From assembly GCF_001294335.1 (NCBI RefSeq), contig NZ_LGKG01000057.1, forward strand, positions 62,001 to 126,000: a stretch of 64,000 nucleotides of DNA, given 5' to 3'. The DNA comes from Streptomyces chattanoogensis (GTDB lineage Bacteria > Actinomycetota > Actinomycetes > Streptomycetales > Streptomycetaceae). The notes under the pieces were generated by a model, which saw only the letters and a program-made list of their open reading frames with translations, was not told the DNA's origin and searched no databases. A program made the translations under genes and the position numbers. Shown here in pieces: positions 25,208 through 34,907 of this stretch (positions within the stretch are counted from its first letter, which is position 1; each line of letters starts with the position of its first letter).

Positions 25208-26887
25208 CTAGGCGTGGTATTCGTCGGCGTTCTTCGGCTCCGCGCCCTGGACCATGCCGCTCAGCACCAGCGAGCGGTTGGTGAAGCGCTCGGTGTCCAC
25301 GCCGTTCTCCTTCAGCACGCTCATGGCGGCGGAGTGCACGACCCGCAGCACCGGGGTCGCGGCGCGCAGCGCGTCATCGGCCATGAAGCGGTGCCGCCAG
25401 GGCTTGTCGGCCCAGACATGGCGCAGGCCGAACGGCTCGGGGAGGGTGAGCTTGCCGCCGAGGAAGTCCAGGACCGGCGGGAACCAGGTGAGCGGGGCGC
25501 GCGCGGCGAGGCGGACGACCTCGTCGGAATCGATGAGCGGAAGCGTGATCTTCTTGGTCTCCCAGAACCTGACGGTCTTGGCGACGTCCTTGGTCTTGGG
25601 CTCCGGCTTGCTCGTGAACAGGCCGTTGACCGGCCCCAGGGCATGACCGGTCACCTCGATGCGCAGCGTCTCGTGCAGGACCGTGACGGTGATCATCAGC
25701 GTGAGCACCAGCTGGCCGTCCCACAGCACGAACTGCACCCCGAGATAGTGGCGGTTGCCGGCGCCGAACTGCTGCTCGTTGCAGATCCGCTCTATTTCGT
25801 GCGGGCGGATCTGGAAGGCGTCGGTGTCCGTGCCGTCCGGACGGGCGACCGCACCGGCCTTCTCGCCGACCGGCGAGACGATCCAGTGGCGTACCGACGG
25901 TGCCGGGAAGCCGCCGGTGTGCAGCGGGGAGCGCTCCAGCAGGCGCAGCCGGTCGTGGATCACCCGGACGACGTCCCAGCTGCGGAAGGGGTGGATCTCG
26001 GTGCCTTCCTCGGCGGGCACGAGCTCCTCGGCGAGCTGCCAGCTGCCCCAGCGGGTGCCCATGCCGAGTATCCCCTTGGGGCCGGCGTAGAAGACGACAT
26101 TGCTGTGCTGCTCGGCGGTGACCTTGGCGAGATTCTGCCGGAGGGTCTCGGCGGCGGTTTCGTTCGGGTCCTGGGGCACCGCCTCGGGGATCTTGGCGGC
26201 CACCCCGCCGCCTTCGAGCAGCCCCTTCCAGGCCTCCCGCATCGTGACCGCGGCCTTCTCGCAGATCTGCTTGGCCCACCACCAGCCGACCACCGGGGCG
26301 ACGGCCATGGCGCGGAAGTACAGCGGCCAGAAGCCGTTGAGCGGCAGCTTGACCATGAAGAAGAGCGCGGCACCCGCCAGCACCGTCAGCAGCGCCCCGC
26401 CCAGCAGCGAGAGGCCGTTGCCCTCGCCGTCCTTCGAGAGCATCTTCTTCAGCTGGAAGGCACCCAGCCACAGCAGCACACCGGGCAGGAACAGCAGCCC
26501 GAACAGCACCATGACCAGCGTCAGCCGGGCGTCCCGCTGCTTGCGCAGGCGGGTGGCGGACAGACAGTGCTCGACGATGGCCTGCGGTTCGGTCCCGAAG
26601 GACTGGATGAGCGCCTTGCGGCCGCCGCCGAGCATCCGCACCTGTACGGCGCGGGAGTACGCCTCGCCGAGGTTGGGCGCGAACAGCGACAGCTTCGGCT
26701 TCTTGATCTCGGACTTGTGGGCGTCGGAGTCGGCCTTGGAGATGTCGGAGAGCGGGCTGTCGCGATAGGCGGCCGAGGCCAGCGCCTGGGTCGCGGCCGT
26801 CTGCCCGGCGCCCCCGGAGAGCGGCACCTGCGCCCCCGGACTGAAGTCAAAGCCGTCTGCCACTACCGCCCCCATCACCGCGCGCAT
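25208..26887 (-). CDS. Large membrane protein of unknown function
   Basis: A 559-residue protein. A soluble N-terminus of about 115 residues precedes two or three helices (LTLVMVLFGLLFLPGVLLWL and LSLLGGALLTVLAGAALFFM). A long C-terminal part from about 225 has conserved-looking aromatic and glycine segments (VVFYAGPKGILGMGTRWGSW, FRSWDVVRVIHDRLRLL). The start is uncertain: ATG 26887, ATG 26875 or the GTG downstream of GGGGGCGG near 26862 are all possible. I do not recognise the family. It converges on the propeller gene. Confidence 0.78.
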   Translation of the reverse strand: MRAVMGAVVADGFDFSPGAQVPLSGGAGQTAATQALASAAYRDSPLSDISKADSDAHKSEIKKPKLSLFAPNLGEAYSRAVQVRMLGGGRKALIQSFGTEPQAIVEHCLSATRLRKQRDARLTLVMVLFGLLFLPGVLLWLGAFQLKKMLSKDGEGNGLSLLGGALLTVLAGAALFFMVKLPLNGFWPLYFRAMAVAPVVGWWWAKQICEKAAVTMREAWKGLLEGGGVAAKIPEAVPQDPNETAAETLRQNLAKVTAEQHSNVVFYAGPKGILGMGTRWGSWQLAEELVPAEEGTEIHPFRSWDVVRVIHDRLRLLERSPLHTGGFPAPSVRHWIVSPVGEKAGAVARPDGTDTDAFQIRPHEIERICNEQQFGAGNRHYLGVQFVLWDGQLVLTLMITVTVLHETLRIEVTGHALGPVNGLFTSKPEPKTKDVAKTVRFWETKKITLPLIDSDEVVRLAARAPLTWFPPVLDFLGGKLTLPEPFGLRHVWADKPWRHRFMADDALRAATPVLRVVHSAAMSVLKENGVDTERFTNRSLVLSGMVQGAEPKNADEYHA

Positions 26888-27040
26888 CCGATGATGCGGC
26901 TCTTTCCCGACTACCGCTCACGGCACACCTGCTGAGCCGGTGACCTCCGGATCTCAGCGTACAGCCGCCGTCCAGCCCAAGGGAGTTGAGCCGGACAGCG
27001 GCTGATGCACCGTCAACTGTGCGCGTGTTGACGCGCCCGC

Positions 27041-29239
27041 CTATGCGCCGTTCGCGGACTCCTCCCGCATCTTGTCGGCGAGCTGCGGCGGCATCGGCTC
27101 ATGCCGGGCGTAGCTGCGGGTGAAGCGGCCGGTGCCGTGGGAGAGGGAGCGCAGATCGATGGCGTAGCGGCTCAGTTCGATCTCGGGGACCTCGGCGCGT
27201 ACGAGGGTGCGGCCCGCCCCGGACTGCTCGGTGCCCACCACCCGGCCGCGGCGGCCGGACAGATCGCTCATCGCGGGGCCGACGAAATCGTCCGGAATCA
27301 GTACGGTCACCTCGGCGACCGGTTCCAGCAGATCGATCCGGGCGTCGGCGGCCGCCTCCCGCAGCGCCAGCGCGCCGGACTTCTGGAACGCGGCGTCCGA
27401 GGAGTCAACGGAGTGCGCCTTGCCGTCGAGCAGCGTGACGCGGATGTCGACGAGCGGGTACCCGGCGGCGACCCCGCGCGCGGCCTGGGCGCGTACGCCC
27501 TTCTCCACGGACGGGATGAACTGCCGGGGCACCGCGCCGCCCACCACCTTGTCGACGAACTCGATGCCGGAGCCGCCCGGCAGCGGTTCGACGGTGATCT
27601 CGCAGATCGCGAACTGGCCGTGCCCGCCGGACTGCTTCACATGGCGCCCCCGGCCCGAGGCCGCTTCGCCGAAGGTCTCCCGCAGCGCCACCTTGTGCGG
27701 CACCGTGTCGACCTGCACGCCGTACCGCGAGCGCAGCCGCTCCAGCGCCACGTCGACATGCGCCTCGCCCAGACACCACAGGACCATCTGATGGGTGTCC
27801 GGGTGGTGTTCCAGCCGCAGCGTGGGGTCCTCCGCCACCAGGCGGGACAGGCCCAGCGAGAGCTTGTCCTCGTCGGCCTTGCTGTGGGCCTCGATGGCGA
27901 TGGGGAGCAGCGGGTCCGGCATCGTCCAGGGCTCCATCAGGAGCGGTGCGTCCCTGTCGGAGAGGGTGTCGCCGGTCTCGGCGCGGGTCAGCTTCGCGAC
28001 ACACGCCAGATCGCCGGCGATCGCCCGGGACAGCGGGCGCTGCTGTTTGCCGAACGGGGCGGACAGGGCGCCGATCCGCTCGTCGACGTCATGGTCCTCG
28101 TGCCCGCGGTCCTCCAGGCCGTGCCCGGAGACATGCACCGTCTCGTCGGGGCGCAGCGTGCCGGAGAAGACCCGTACGAGTGAGACCCGGCCGACGTAGG
28201 GATCGGAGGAGGTCTTGACCACCTCGGCCGCCAGCGGGCCGTCGGGATCGCAGGCCAGCGCCTCGCGGGGGCCCCCGTCGATGCCGGTCACGGCCGGTGC
28301 CTCACGCTCCGCGGGCGTCGGGAAACCCCCGGTGATCAGCTCCAGCAGCTCCACGGTGCCCAGCCCCTGCTTCGCGCCGTCACCGGCCGGTGCGGCGGCC
28401 AGTACGGGATGGAAGGTGCCCCGGGCGACCGCCGTCTCCAGATCGCCGATGAGCGTCTTGATGTCGATCTCCTCGCCGCCCAGGTAGCGGTCCATGAGGG
28501 ACTCGTCCTCGCTCTCGGCGATGATCCCCTCGATGAGACGGTTGCGGGCCCGCTCGATCAGCGGCAGCTCGTCCTGTGTCGGAGCCCGCTCGACCCGCTC
28601 GCCCGAGGAGTGGTCGAAGACCCGCTGGGACAGCAGCCCGATCAGGCCCTTGACCGGGGCGTGGCCGTCGGCGCCCGGTGTGCCGTACAGCGGCAGGTAC
28701 AGCGGCAGCACCGCGTCCGGATCCTCACCCCCGAAGGTCTCACGGCACCGCTCGGTCATCTCGTCGAAGTCGGACCGGGCCGCCTCCAGGTGGGTGACGA
28801 CCAGGGCGCGCGGCATGCCGACCGCCGCGCACTCGTCCCAGACCATCCGCGTCGCACCGGCGACCCCATCCGCCGCCGAGACGACGAAAAGGGCCGCGTC
28901 CGCTGCCCGCAGACCGGCCCTCAACTCCCCGACGAAATCGGCATAACCGGGGGTGTCCAGCAAATTGATCTTGACGCCGCCCCAGTCGACCGGGACCAGG
29001 GACAACTGGACGGAACGCTGCTGGCGGTGCTCGATCTCGTCGTAATCGGACAGACACCCGCCGTCCTCGACCCGGCCCGCCCGGTTGACCGCGCCGGATG
29101 CCAGCGCGAGGGCCTCGACCAGGGTCGTCTTCCCCGAGCCGCTGTGGCCGACCAGCACCACATTCCGCAGGGCCGTGGGCCGGTCGGCCGCGGGTGCCCT
29201 TCCGGCGGCTCCCGGGTTCGTACTCGATTTCTCGCTCAT
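27041..29239 (-). CDS. Elongation factor G-like GTPase (EF-G2 type)
   Basis: A 732-residue protein with the five-domain layout of EF-G. G1 is GHSGSGKTTL (near 31), G3 is DTPGYADF. The G4 NKxD position reads VVTHLEAARSD, so the guanine-specific motif is not canonical. Domain IV has GGHGQFAICEI and domain V ends the protein. It is more like the actinobacterial FusA2/EF-G-like group and tetracycline-resistance-type GTPases than the rps-operon fusA, so its ribosomal role is uncertain. ATG 29239 follows TGGAGGCGAGA. It is divergent from the PIM operon. Confidence 0.9.
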   Translation of the reverse strand: MSEKSSTNPGAAGRAPAADRPTALRNVVLVGHSGSGKTTLVEALALASGAVNRAGRVEDGGCLSDYDEIEHRQQRSVQLSLVPVDWGGVKINLLDTPGYADFVGELRAGLRAADAALFVVSAADGVAGATRMVWDECAAVGMPRALVVTHLEAARSDFDEMTERCRETFGGEDPDAVLPLYLPLYGTPGADGHAPVKGLIGLLSQRVFDHSSGERVERAPTQDELPLIERARNRLIEGIIAESEDESLMDRYLGGEEIDIKTLIGDLETAVARGTFHPVLAAAPAGDGAKQGLGTVELLELITGGFPTPAEREAPAVTGIDGGPREALACDPDGPLAAEVVKTSSDPYVGRVSLVRVFSGTLRPDETVHVSGHGLEDRGHEDHDVDERIGALSAPFGKQQRPLSRAIAGDLACVAKLTRAETGDTLSDRDAPLLMEPWTMPDPLLPIAIEAHSKADEDKLSLGLSRLVAEDPTLRLEHHPDTHQMVLWCLGEAHVDVALERLRSRYGVQVDTVPHKVALRETFGEAASGRGRHVKQSGGHGQFAICEITVEPLPGGSGIEFVDKVVGGAVPRQFIPSVEKGVRAQAARGVAAGYPLVDIRVTLLDGKAHSVDSSDAAFQKSGALALREAAADARIDLLEPVAEVTVLIPDDFVGPAMSDLSGRRGRVVGTEQSGAGRTLVRAEVPEIELSRYAIDLRSLSHGTGRFTRSYARHEPMPPQLADKMREESANGA

Positions 29240-29504
29240 GTGTCTCGCCTCCAGGTCGACACTTTGCGGTGATTCGAGCTTTCCACCGAGGTCACCATGC
29301 GTCCATACAAGGCGCACCGCACGATCCCGGATCCCGCCGCCGGACAGGCCCGGGAATGCGCCGGGAGGCGCGCGGCGAAGCGGTCGCGCTGTGCGTTGCA
29401 CCCGGCGCCGCGATGCGTTCGCGGTGGCCGGTGGCCGCCTGGCTACGATGGGCCAGCCGGTGGCCCCTTGACCGCACGGCCCGTATCGACCTCCGGGAAA
29501 GGCC

Positions 29505-30164
29505 ATGCTGAACAAGTACGCGCGTGCGTTCTTCACGCGTGTTCTCACACCGTTCGCCGCCCTGCTCATCCGCCTCGGGGTCAGCCCGGACGCAGTCACC
29601 CTCGTCGGCACCGGAGGTGTGGTGGCCGGCGCACTGATCTTCTACCCGCAGGGCGAGTTCTTCTGGGGCACGGTCGTCATCACCCTGTTCGTCTTCTCCG
29701 ACCTGGTCGACGGCAACATGGCGCGCCAGCTGGGCCGCTCCAGCCGCTGGGGCGCCTTTCTCGACTCCACCCTCGACCGGGTCGCCGACTCGGCGATCTT
29801 CGGCGGGCTGGCCCTGTGGTACGCCGGGGGCGGCAACGACCTGGTGCTCTGCGCGATCGCGATCTTCTGCCTCGCCAGCGGCCAGGTGGTCTCGTACACC
29901 AAGGCGCGCGGCGAGGCCATCGGCCTGCCGGTGGACGTCAACGGCCTCGTCGAGCGCGCCGAGCGGCTCGTCATCTCCCTCGTTGCCTGCGGCCTCTCCG
30001 GACTGCACGCCTTCGGCGTCCCCGGCGTCGAGATCCTGCTGCCGATCGCGCTGTGGATCGTCGCCCTCGGCAGCATCGTCACCCTCGGGCAGCGCGTGGT
30101 GACGGTACGCCGCGAATCGGCCGAGGCCGACGCCGTCGCAGCACAAGGGGGAAACAGCGCATGA
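29505..30164 (+). CDS. pgsA: Phosphatidylinositol phosphate synthase
   Basis: A 219-residue CDP-alcohol phosphatidyltransferase with about six membrane helices. The signature D-G-x2-A-R-x8-G-x3-D-x3-D is present (DGNMARQ, then GAFLDSTLD). In actinobacteria the copy beside patA and pimA joins CDP-diacylglycerol to inositol phosphate, the first step to PIMs. ATG 29505 follows GGGAAAGG. A TACGAT -10-like box lies near 29444. It overlaps patA by ATGA, forming a three-gene operon. Confidence 0.92.
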   Translation: MLNKYARAFFTRVLTPFAALLIRLGVSPDAVTLVGTGGVVAGALIFYPQGEFFWGTVVITLFVFSDLVDGNMARQLGRSSRWGAFLDSTLDRVADSAIFGGLALWYAGGGNDLVLCAIAIFCLASGQVVSYTKARGEAIGLPVDVNGLVERAERLVISLVACGLSGLHAFGVPGVEILLPIALWIVALGSIVTLGQRVVTVRRESAEADAVAAQGGNSA

Positions 30165-31084
30165 GGATCACCGACAGGCTCACCGACGCGCTCTACGGAT
30201 TGGGCTGGAGCAGCGTCAAGAAGCTGCCCGAGGACGCCGCCGTACGCCTCGGCCGCCGTATCGCCGACACGGTCTGGAAACGCCGCGGCAAGGGCGTCCG
30301 CCGCCTGGAGACCAACCTCGCCCGCGTCGTCCCGGACGCCTCCCCGCAGCGCCTCGCCGAGCTCTCCCGGGCCGGTATGCGCTCGTACATGCGCTACTGG
30401 ATGGAGTCCTTCCGCCTCCCGGCCTGGAGCAAGGACCGCATAAGGAACGGCTTCGTCCCCGAGGACGTACACCACCTGACCGACGGCCTGGCAAGCGACC
30501 GCGGCGTCATCCTCGCCCTGCCCCACATGGGCAACTACGACCTCGCCGGCGCCTGGGTCACCACCAAGCTCAACACCCCCTTCACCACCGTCGCCGAGCG
30601 CCTCAAGCCCGAATCGCTCTACGACCGCTTCGTCGCCTACCGCGAGGGCCTGGGCATGGAGGTCCTGCCGCACACCGGCGGCGCCGCCTTCGGCACCCTC
30701 GCCCGCCGGCTGCGGGCCGGCGGCCTGGTCGCCCTGGTCGCCGACCGCGATCTGTCCGCCTCCGGGATCGAGGTCAAGTTCTTCGGCGAGGCCGCCAAGA
30801 TGCCCGCCGGCCCCGCGATCCTCGCCCTGCAGACCGGGGCGATGCTGCTGCCCGTCACCCTCTGGTACGACGAGACCGCGGTCATGAAGGGCCGCGTCCA
30901 CCCGGAGATCGAGGTGCCGGAGACCGGCACCCGCAACGAGAAGGCCGCCGCAATGACCCAGGAACTCGCCGACGCCTTCGCCTCCGGCATCGCCGACCAC
31001 CCCGAGGACTGGCACATGCTGCAGCGCCTGTGGCTCGCCGACCTGGAACCCCGCGACGAGCCCCGGACGGAGCCCACCGCATGA
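30161..31084 (+). CDS. patA: Phosphatidylinositol mannoside acyltransferase
   Basis: A 307-residue LpxL/HtrB-family acyltransferase. The H(x)4D motif is in LPHMGNYDLAG near residue 124. VADRDLSASGIEVKFFGE near 203 and PAGPAILALQTGA follow. It transfers palmitate or a similar acyl group to the mannose of PIM1/PIM2 at the inner face of the membrane. It overlaps the genes on both sides by four bases, matching the conserved pgsA-patA-pimA order. Confidence 0.92.
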   Translation: MRITDRLTDALYGLGWSSVKKLPEDAAVRLGRRIADTVWKRRGKGVRRLETNLARVVPDASPQRLAELSRAGMRSYMRYWMESFRLPAWSKDRIRNGFVPEDVHHLTDGLASDRGVILALPHMGNYDLAGAWVTTKLNTPFTTVAERLKPESLYDRFVAYREGLGMEVLPHTGGAAFGTLARRLRAGGLVALVADRDLSASGIEVKFFGEAAKMPAGPAILALQTGAMLLPVTLWYDETAVMKGRVHPEIEVPETGTRNEKAAAMTQELADAFASGIADHPEDWHMLQRLWLADLEPRDEPRTEPTA

Positions 31085-32241
31085 GAATCGGGATCGTCTG
31101 CCCCTACGCCTGGGACGTCCCCGGCGGCGTCCAGTTCCACATCCGCGACCTGGCCGAACACCTCATCCGCCGGGGCCACGAAGTCTCCGTCCTGGCCCCC
31201 GCCGACGACGAGACACCCCTCCCTCCCTACGTCGTCTCCGCCGGCCGCGCCGTCCCCGTCCCGTACAACGGCTCGGTCGCCCGCCTCAACTTCGGCTTCC
31301 TCTCCGCCGCCCGGGTCCGCCGCTGGCTGCAGAACGGCGCCTTCGACGTCATCCACATCCACGAACCGGCCTCCCCCTCGCTGGGCCTCCTCGCCTGCTG
31401 GGCGGCCCAGGGCCCCATCGTGGCCACCTTCCACACGTCCAACCCGCGCTCCCGCGCCATGATCGCGGCCTATCCGATCCTCCAGCCCGCCCTGGAGAAG
31501 ATCAGCGCCCGCATCGCGGTCAGCGAATACGCCCGCCGCACCCTCGTCGAACACCTCGGCGGCGACGCCGTCGTCATCCCCAACGGCGTCGACGTCGACT
31601 TCTTCGCCAGGGCCGAGCCCCACCCCGCCTGGCAGGGCCGGACCATCGGCTTCATCGGCCGCATCGACGAGCCCCGCAAGGGCCTCCCGGTCCTCATGAA
31701 GGCCCTCCCCAAGATCCTCGCCGGGGTCCCCGACGCCCGCCTCCTGGTCGCCGGCCGCGGCGACGAGGAAGAGGCCGTCGCGAGCCTCCCCGCCGAACTC
31801 CGCTCCCGCGTCACCTTCCTCGGCATGGTCACCGACGAGGACAAGGCCCGCCTCCTGCGCAGCGTCGACCTCTACGTGGCCCCCAACACCGGCGGCGAAT
31901 CCTTCGGCATCATCCTCGTCGAGGCCCTGTCGGCCGCCGCCCCCGTCCTGGCCAGCGACCTCGACGCCTTCGCCCAGGTCCTCGACCAGGGCGAGGCCGG
32001 CGAACTCTTCGCCAACGAGGACGCCGACGCCCTCGCCACCGCCGCCGTACGCCTGCTGAACGACCCGTCCCGCCTGGCCGAACTCCGCGACCGGGGCAGC
32101 AAGCACGTCCGCCGCTTCGACTGGTCGACGGTCGGCGCCGACATCCTGGCCGTCTACGAGACCGTGACGGCGGGCGCGGCATCCGTCGCCACGGACGAAC
32201 GGGTGGGCCTGCGGGCAAGGTGGGGACTGGCCCGCGACTGA
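31081..32241 (+). CDS. pimA: Phosphatidylinositol alpha-mannosyltransferase
   Basis: A 386-residue GT-B, GT4-family glycosyltransferase. The N-terminal GGVQFHIRDLAEHL loop, GRIDEPRKGLPVLMKAL at the start of the second Rossmann domain, and the E-x7-E signature in ESFGIILVEALSA are visible. It adds the first mannose from GDP-mannose to phosphatidylinositol. ATG 31081 overlaps the patA stop. A repeat-bearing intergenic region follows rather than an obvious terminator. Confidence 0.93.
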   Translation: MRIGIVCPYAWDVPGGVQFHIRDLAEHLIRRGHEVSVLAPADDETPLPPYVVSAGRAVPVPYNGSVARLNFGFLSAARVRRWLQNGAFDVIHIHEPASPSLGLLACWAAQGPIVATFHTSNPRSRAMIAAYPILQPALEKISARIAVSEYARRTLVEHLGGDAVVIPNGVDVDFFARAEPHPAWQGRTIGFIGRIDEPRKGLPVLMKALPKILAGVPDARLLVAGRGDEEEAVASLPAELRSRVTFLGMVTDEDKARLLRSVDLYVAPNTGGESFGIILVEALSAAAPVLASDLDAFAQVLDQGEAGELFANEDADALATAAVRLLNDPSRLAELRDRGSKHVRRFDWSTVGADILAVYETVTAGAASVATDERVGLRARWGLARD

Positions 32242-32382
32242 CCCGGCAATCCGCCCCGCAGCAACAGACATACGCGAGCCCCCACCCTCCCACCCACCAC
32301 AACGGGGAGGCGCCGGGCTGTAGCGGCGGAGCCGTGTAAGCGCGGTGCCGCTGCCGAACAGCCCCGCGCAGCGGCACCGCCC

Positions 32383-32536
32383 GCCGCAGGCGCAACGGCG
32401 AGAAGGAACCGCGGCGGGACGGCCGACAGCGTACGGCCCGGGCCAAGCGCAGCGGAGGGGCCGCAGGCGCAACGGCGAGAAGACACCGCGGTGGGAAAGC
32501 CGACAACGCACGGCCAAAGCCAAGCGCAGCGGCACG
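32383..32536 (+). repeat. Two 77-bp tandem repeats after pimA
   Basis: Units 32383-32459 and 32460-32536 are about 83% identical (both start GCCGCAGGCGCAACGGCGAG). They fill most of the 321-bp gap 32242-32562 that otherwise has no gene. The second unit runs to within 27 bases of the next start codon. The preceding 32285-32380 is GC-rich with inverted-repeat character but no clear ORF. Confidence 0.75.
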
Positions 32537-32562
32537 GCAGCGGACCGGTAATCTCCCCCCGC

Positions 32563-33108
32563 GTGACCACCTTCATCTGGATCGCGGCCGCGATCGTCCT
32601 CATCGGCGTCTATCTCAGCTGGACGGCCGGACGACTCGACCGCCTCCACGCCCGCATCGACGCCGCCAGGGCGGCCCTCGACGCCCAGCTCCTCCGGCGC
32701 GCCTCCGTCGCGCAGGAGCTCGGCACGTCGGGAGTCCTCGACCCCGCCGCCTCCATCGTCCTGTACCAGGCGGCCCACGAGGCCCGCCAGTCCGAGGACG
32801 ACCACCGCGAGGTCGCGGAGAGCGAGCTCAGCCAGGCGCTCCGCGCGATCTTCGCCGAGGACGCCCAGCTGGAAGCCGTACGGGAGGCCCCCGGCGGTGA
32901 GCAGACGGTCACCGAACTCACCGCGGCCGTACGCCGCGTCCCGATGGCCCGCCGCTTCCACAACGACGCCGTACGGGCCGCCCGGGCGGTCCGCCGGCAC
33001 CGGGTCGTGCGCTATCTTCGCCTCGCGGGCCATGCGCCGTTCCCGCTGGCCTTCGAAATGGACGACGAGCCGCCGGCGGTGCTGGACGACCGCTCGTCCG
33101 GCTCCTGA
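32563..33108 (+). CDS. Membrane-anchored LemA-like protein
   Basis: A 181-residue protein with one N-terminal helix (FIWIAAAIVLIGVYLSW). A long alpha-helical, probably coiled region follows (RLDRLHARIDAARAALDAQL), then MARRFHNDAVRAARAVR, a pattern like LemA (where it is Y/FN-x3-Y). The fit to LemA is weak because the hallmark differs. GTG 32563 follows TAATCT by eight bases and has no SD, suggesting a leaderless mRNA. It sits between the PIM operon and pdxS. Confidence 0.75.
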   Translation: MTTFIWIAAAIVLIGVYLSWTAGRLDRLHARIDAARAALDAQLLRRASVAQELGTSGVLDPAASIVLYQAAHEARQSEDDHREVAESELSQALRAIFAEDAQLEAVREAPGGEQTVTELTAAVRRVPMARRFHNDAVRAARAVRRHRVVRYLRLAGHAPFPLAFEMDDEPPAVLDDRSSGS

Positions 33109-33261
33109 ACCGGCCTTCGAATCGTTCGCCGAGCCGGCCCCGCTCCGGCACCCGTGGGTGCGGCACGAGCCACCCACCTTGAATTGGCCCTTTTCATGGC
33201 GTCTGCGCAAACGGTTGTGTGGGCGCCACGCACAACCACCCGCAATGAGTGAGGTCAAACC

Positions 33262-34173
33262 GTGTCCAGCACGCCCACCACGCCCCAGACCCCGGAGACC
33301 GGAACCGCGCGCGTCAAGCGCGGAATGGCCGAGCAGCTCAAGGGCGGCGTGATCATGGACGTCGTCACGCCGGAAGAGGCGAAGATCGCCGAGGACGCCG
33401 GCGCCGTCGCCGTCATGGCCCTCGAGCGCGTCCCGGCCGACATCCGCAAGGACGGCGGCGTCGCCCGTATGTCGGACCCGGACATGATCGACGGCATCAT
33501 CGACGCCGTCTCCATCCCGGTCATGGCCAAGTCCCGCATCGGCCACTTCGTCGAGGCCCAGGTCCTCCAGTCGCTCGGCGTCGACTACATCGACGAGTCC
33601 GAGGTCCTCACCCCGGCCGACGAGGTCAACCACTCCGACAAGTGGGCCTTCACCACCCCCTTCGTCTGCGGTGCCACCAACCTGGGCGAGGCCCTGCGCC
33701 GGATCGCCGAGGGCGCCGCCATGATCCGCTCCAAGGGCGAGGCCGGCACCGGCAACGTCGTCGAGGCGGTCCGTCACCTGCGCCAGATCAAGGGCGAGAT
33801 TGCCAAGCTGCGCGGCTGTGACAACAACGAGCTGTACGCCGCCGCCAAGGAGCTGCGCGCGCCGTTCGAGCTGGTCAAGGAGGTCGCCGAGCTCGGCAAG
33901 CTGCCGGTCGTGCTGTTCTCCGCCGGCGGTGTGGCCACCCCGGCCGACGCCGCGCTGATGCGCCAGCTCGGCGCCGAGGGCGTCTTCGTCGGCTCCGGCA
34001 TCTTCAAGTCCGGCGACCCCGCCAAGCGCGCCGCCGCGATCGTCAAGGCCACCACCTTCTACGACGACCCCAAGGTCATCGCGGATGTCTCCCGCAACCT
34101 GGGCGAGGCCATGGTCGGCATCAACTGCGACACCCTCCCCGAGGCCGAGCGCTACGCCAACCGCGGCTGGTAA
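33262..34173 (+). CDS. pdxS: Pyridoxal 5'-phosphate synthase subunit PdxS
   Basis: A 303-residue TIM barrel that makes PLP from ribose 5-phosphate, glyceraldehyde 3-phosphate and ammonia. Key segments are [36 protein letters not shown] (catalytic Lys), [20 protein letters not shown] and [14 protein letters not shown]. The start is GTG 33262 behind a weak GAGTGAGG. The ammonia-supplying partner pdxT follows 45 bases downstream. Confidence 0.96.
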   Translation: MSSTPTTPQTPETGTARVKRGMAEQLKGGVIMDVVTPEEAKIAEDAGAVAVMALERVPADIRKDGGVARMSDPDMIDGIIDAVSIPVMAKSRIGHFVEAQVLQSLGVDYIDESEVLTPADEVNHSDKWAFTTPFVCGATNLGEALRRIAEGAAMIRSKGEAGTGNVVEAVRHLRQIKGEIAKLRGCDNNELYAAAKELRAPFELVKEVAELGKLPVVLFSAGGVATPADAALMRQLGAEGVFVGSGIFKSGDPAKRAAAIVKATTFYDDPKVIADVSRNLGEAMVGINCDTLPEAERYANRGW

Positions 34174-34218
34174 CACGCAGGACCAGGACGCACGTAGGAA
34201 CAGGACGTAAGAACGCAG

Positions 34219-34821
34219 ATGAGCGAGCTGAGCACCCCCACCATCGGTGTGCTGGCCCTCCAGGGCGACGTCCGCGAGCACCTCAAGGCGCTCGCGGACG
34301 CCGGCGCCCAGGCGCGGCCGGTGCGCCGTCCCGAGGAGCTGGCCGAGGTCGACGGCCTGGTCATACCCGGCGGCGAGTCCACCACCATGTCCAAGCTGGC
34401 GATCGTCTTCGGCATGCTCGAGCCGCTGCGTGCCTTCGTGGCGGCGGGCAGGCCGGTCTACGGCACCTGCGCCGGCATGATCATGGTCGCGGACAAGCTG
34501 CTGGACGCCCGGGAGGACCAGGAGACTTTCGGCGGCGTCGACATGATCGTGCGCCGTAACGCCTTCGGGCGGCAGAACGAGTCCTTCGAGGCGGCCATCG
34601 ACGTCGCCGGCATCCCCGGCGGACCCGTCGAGGGCGTCTTCATCCGGGCGCCCTGGGTCGAGTCGGTCGGCGCCGCGGTCGAGGTCCTGGCGACGTACGA
34701 CGGGCACACGGTGGCCGTCCGGCAGGGTAACGTCCTGGCCACGTCGTTCCACCCGGAACTCACCGGCGACCACCGGGTCCACGGCCTGTTCGTGGAGATG
34801 GTGCGCAGCGCGGCCCGGTGA
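34219..34821 (+). CDS. pdxT: Pyridoxal 5'-phosphate synthase glutaminase PdxT
   Basis: A 200-residue class I glutamine amidotransferase. [14 protein letters not shown], the [10 protein letters not shown] loop, catalytic Cys in YGTCAGMI (near 80) and the His/Glu pair in [11 protein letters not shown] near 178 are all present. It supplies ammonia to PdxS. ATG 34219. Confidence 0.96.
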   Translation: MSELSTPTIGVLALQGDVREHLKALADAGAQARPVRRPEELAEVDGLVIPGGESTTMSKLAIVFGMLEPLRAFVAAGRPVYGTCAGMIMVADKLLDAREDQETFGGVDMIVRRNAFGRQNESFEAAIDVAGIPGGPVEGVFIRAPWVESVGAAVEVLATYDGHTVAVRQGNVLATSFHPELTGDHRVHGLFVEMVRSAAR

Positions 34822-34907
34822 CTCGGCTGAGTAACACCCGGTGATCCAGCCCCGGTAGGATCGATGGCGTTCGTTTCAGAAGTGGGTTACGCGAAGGAGA
34901 CAGGCGG

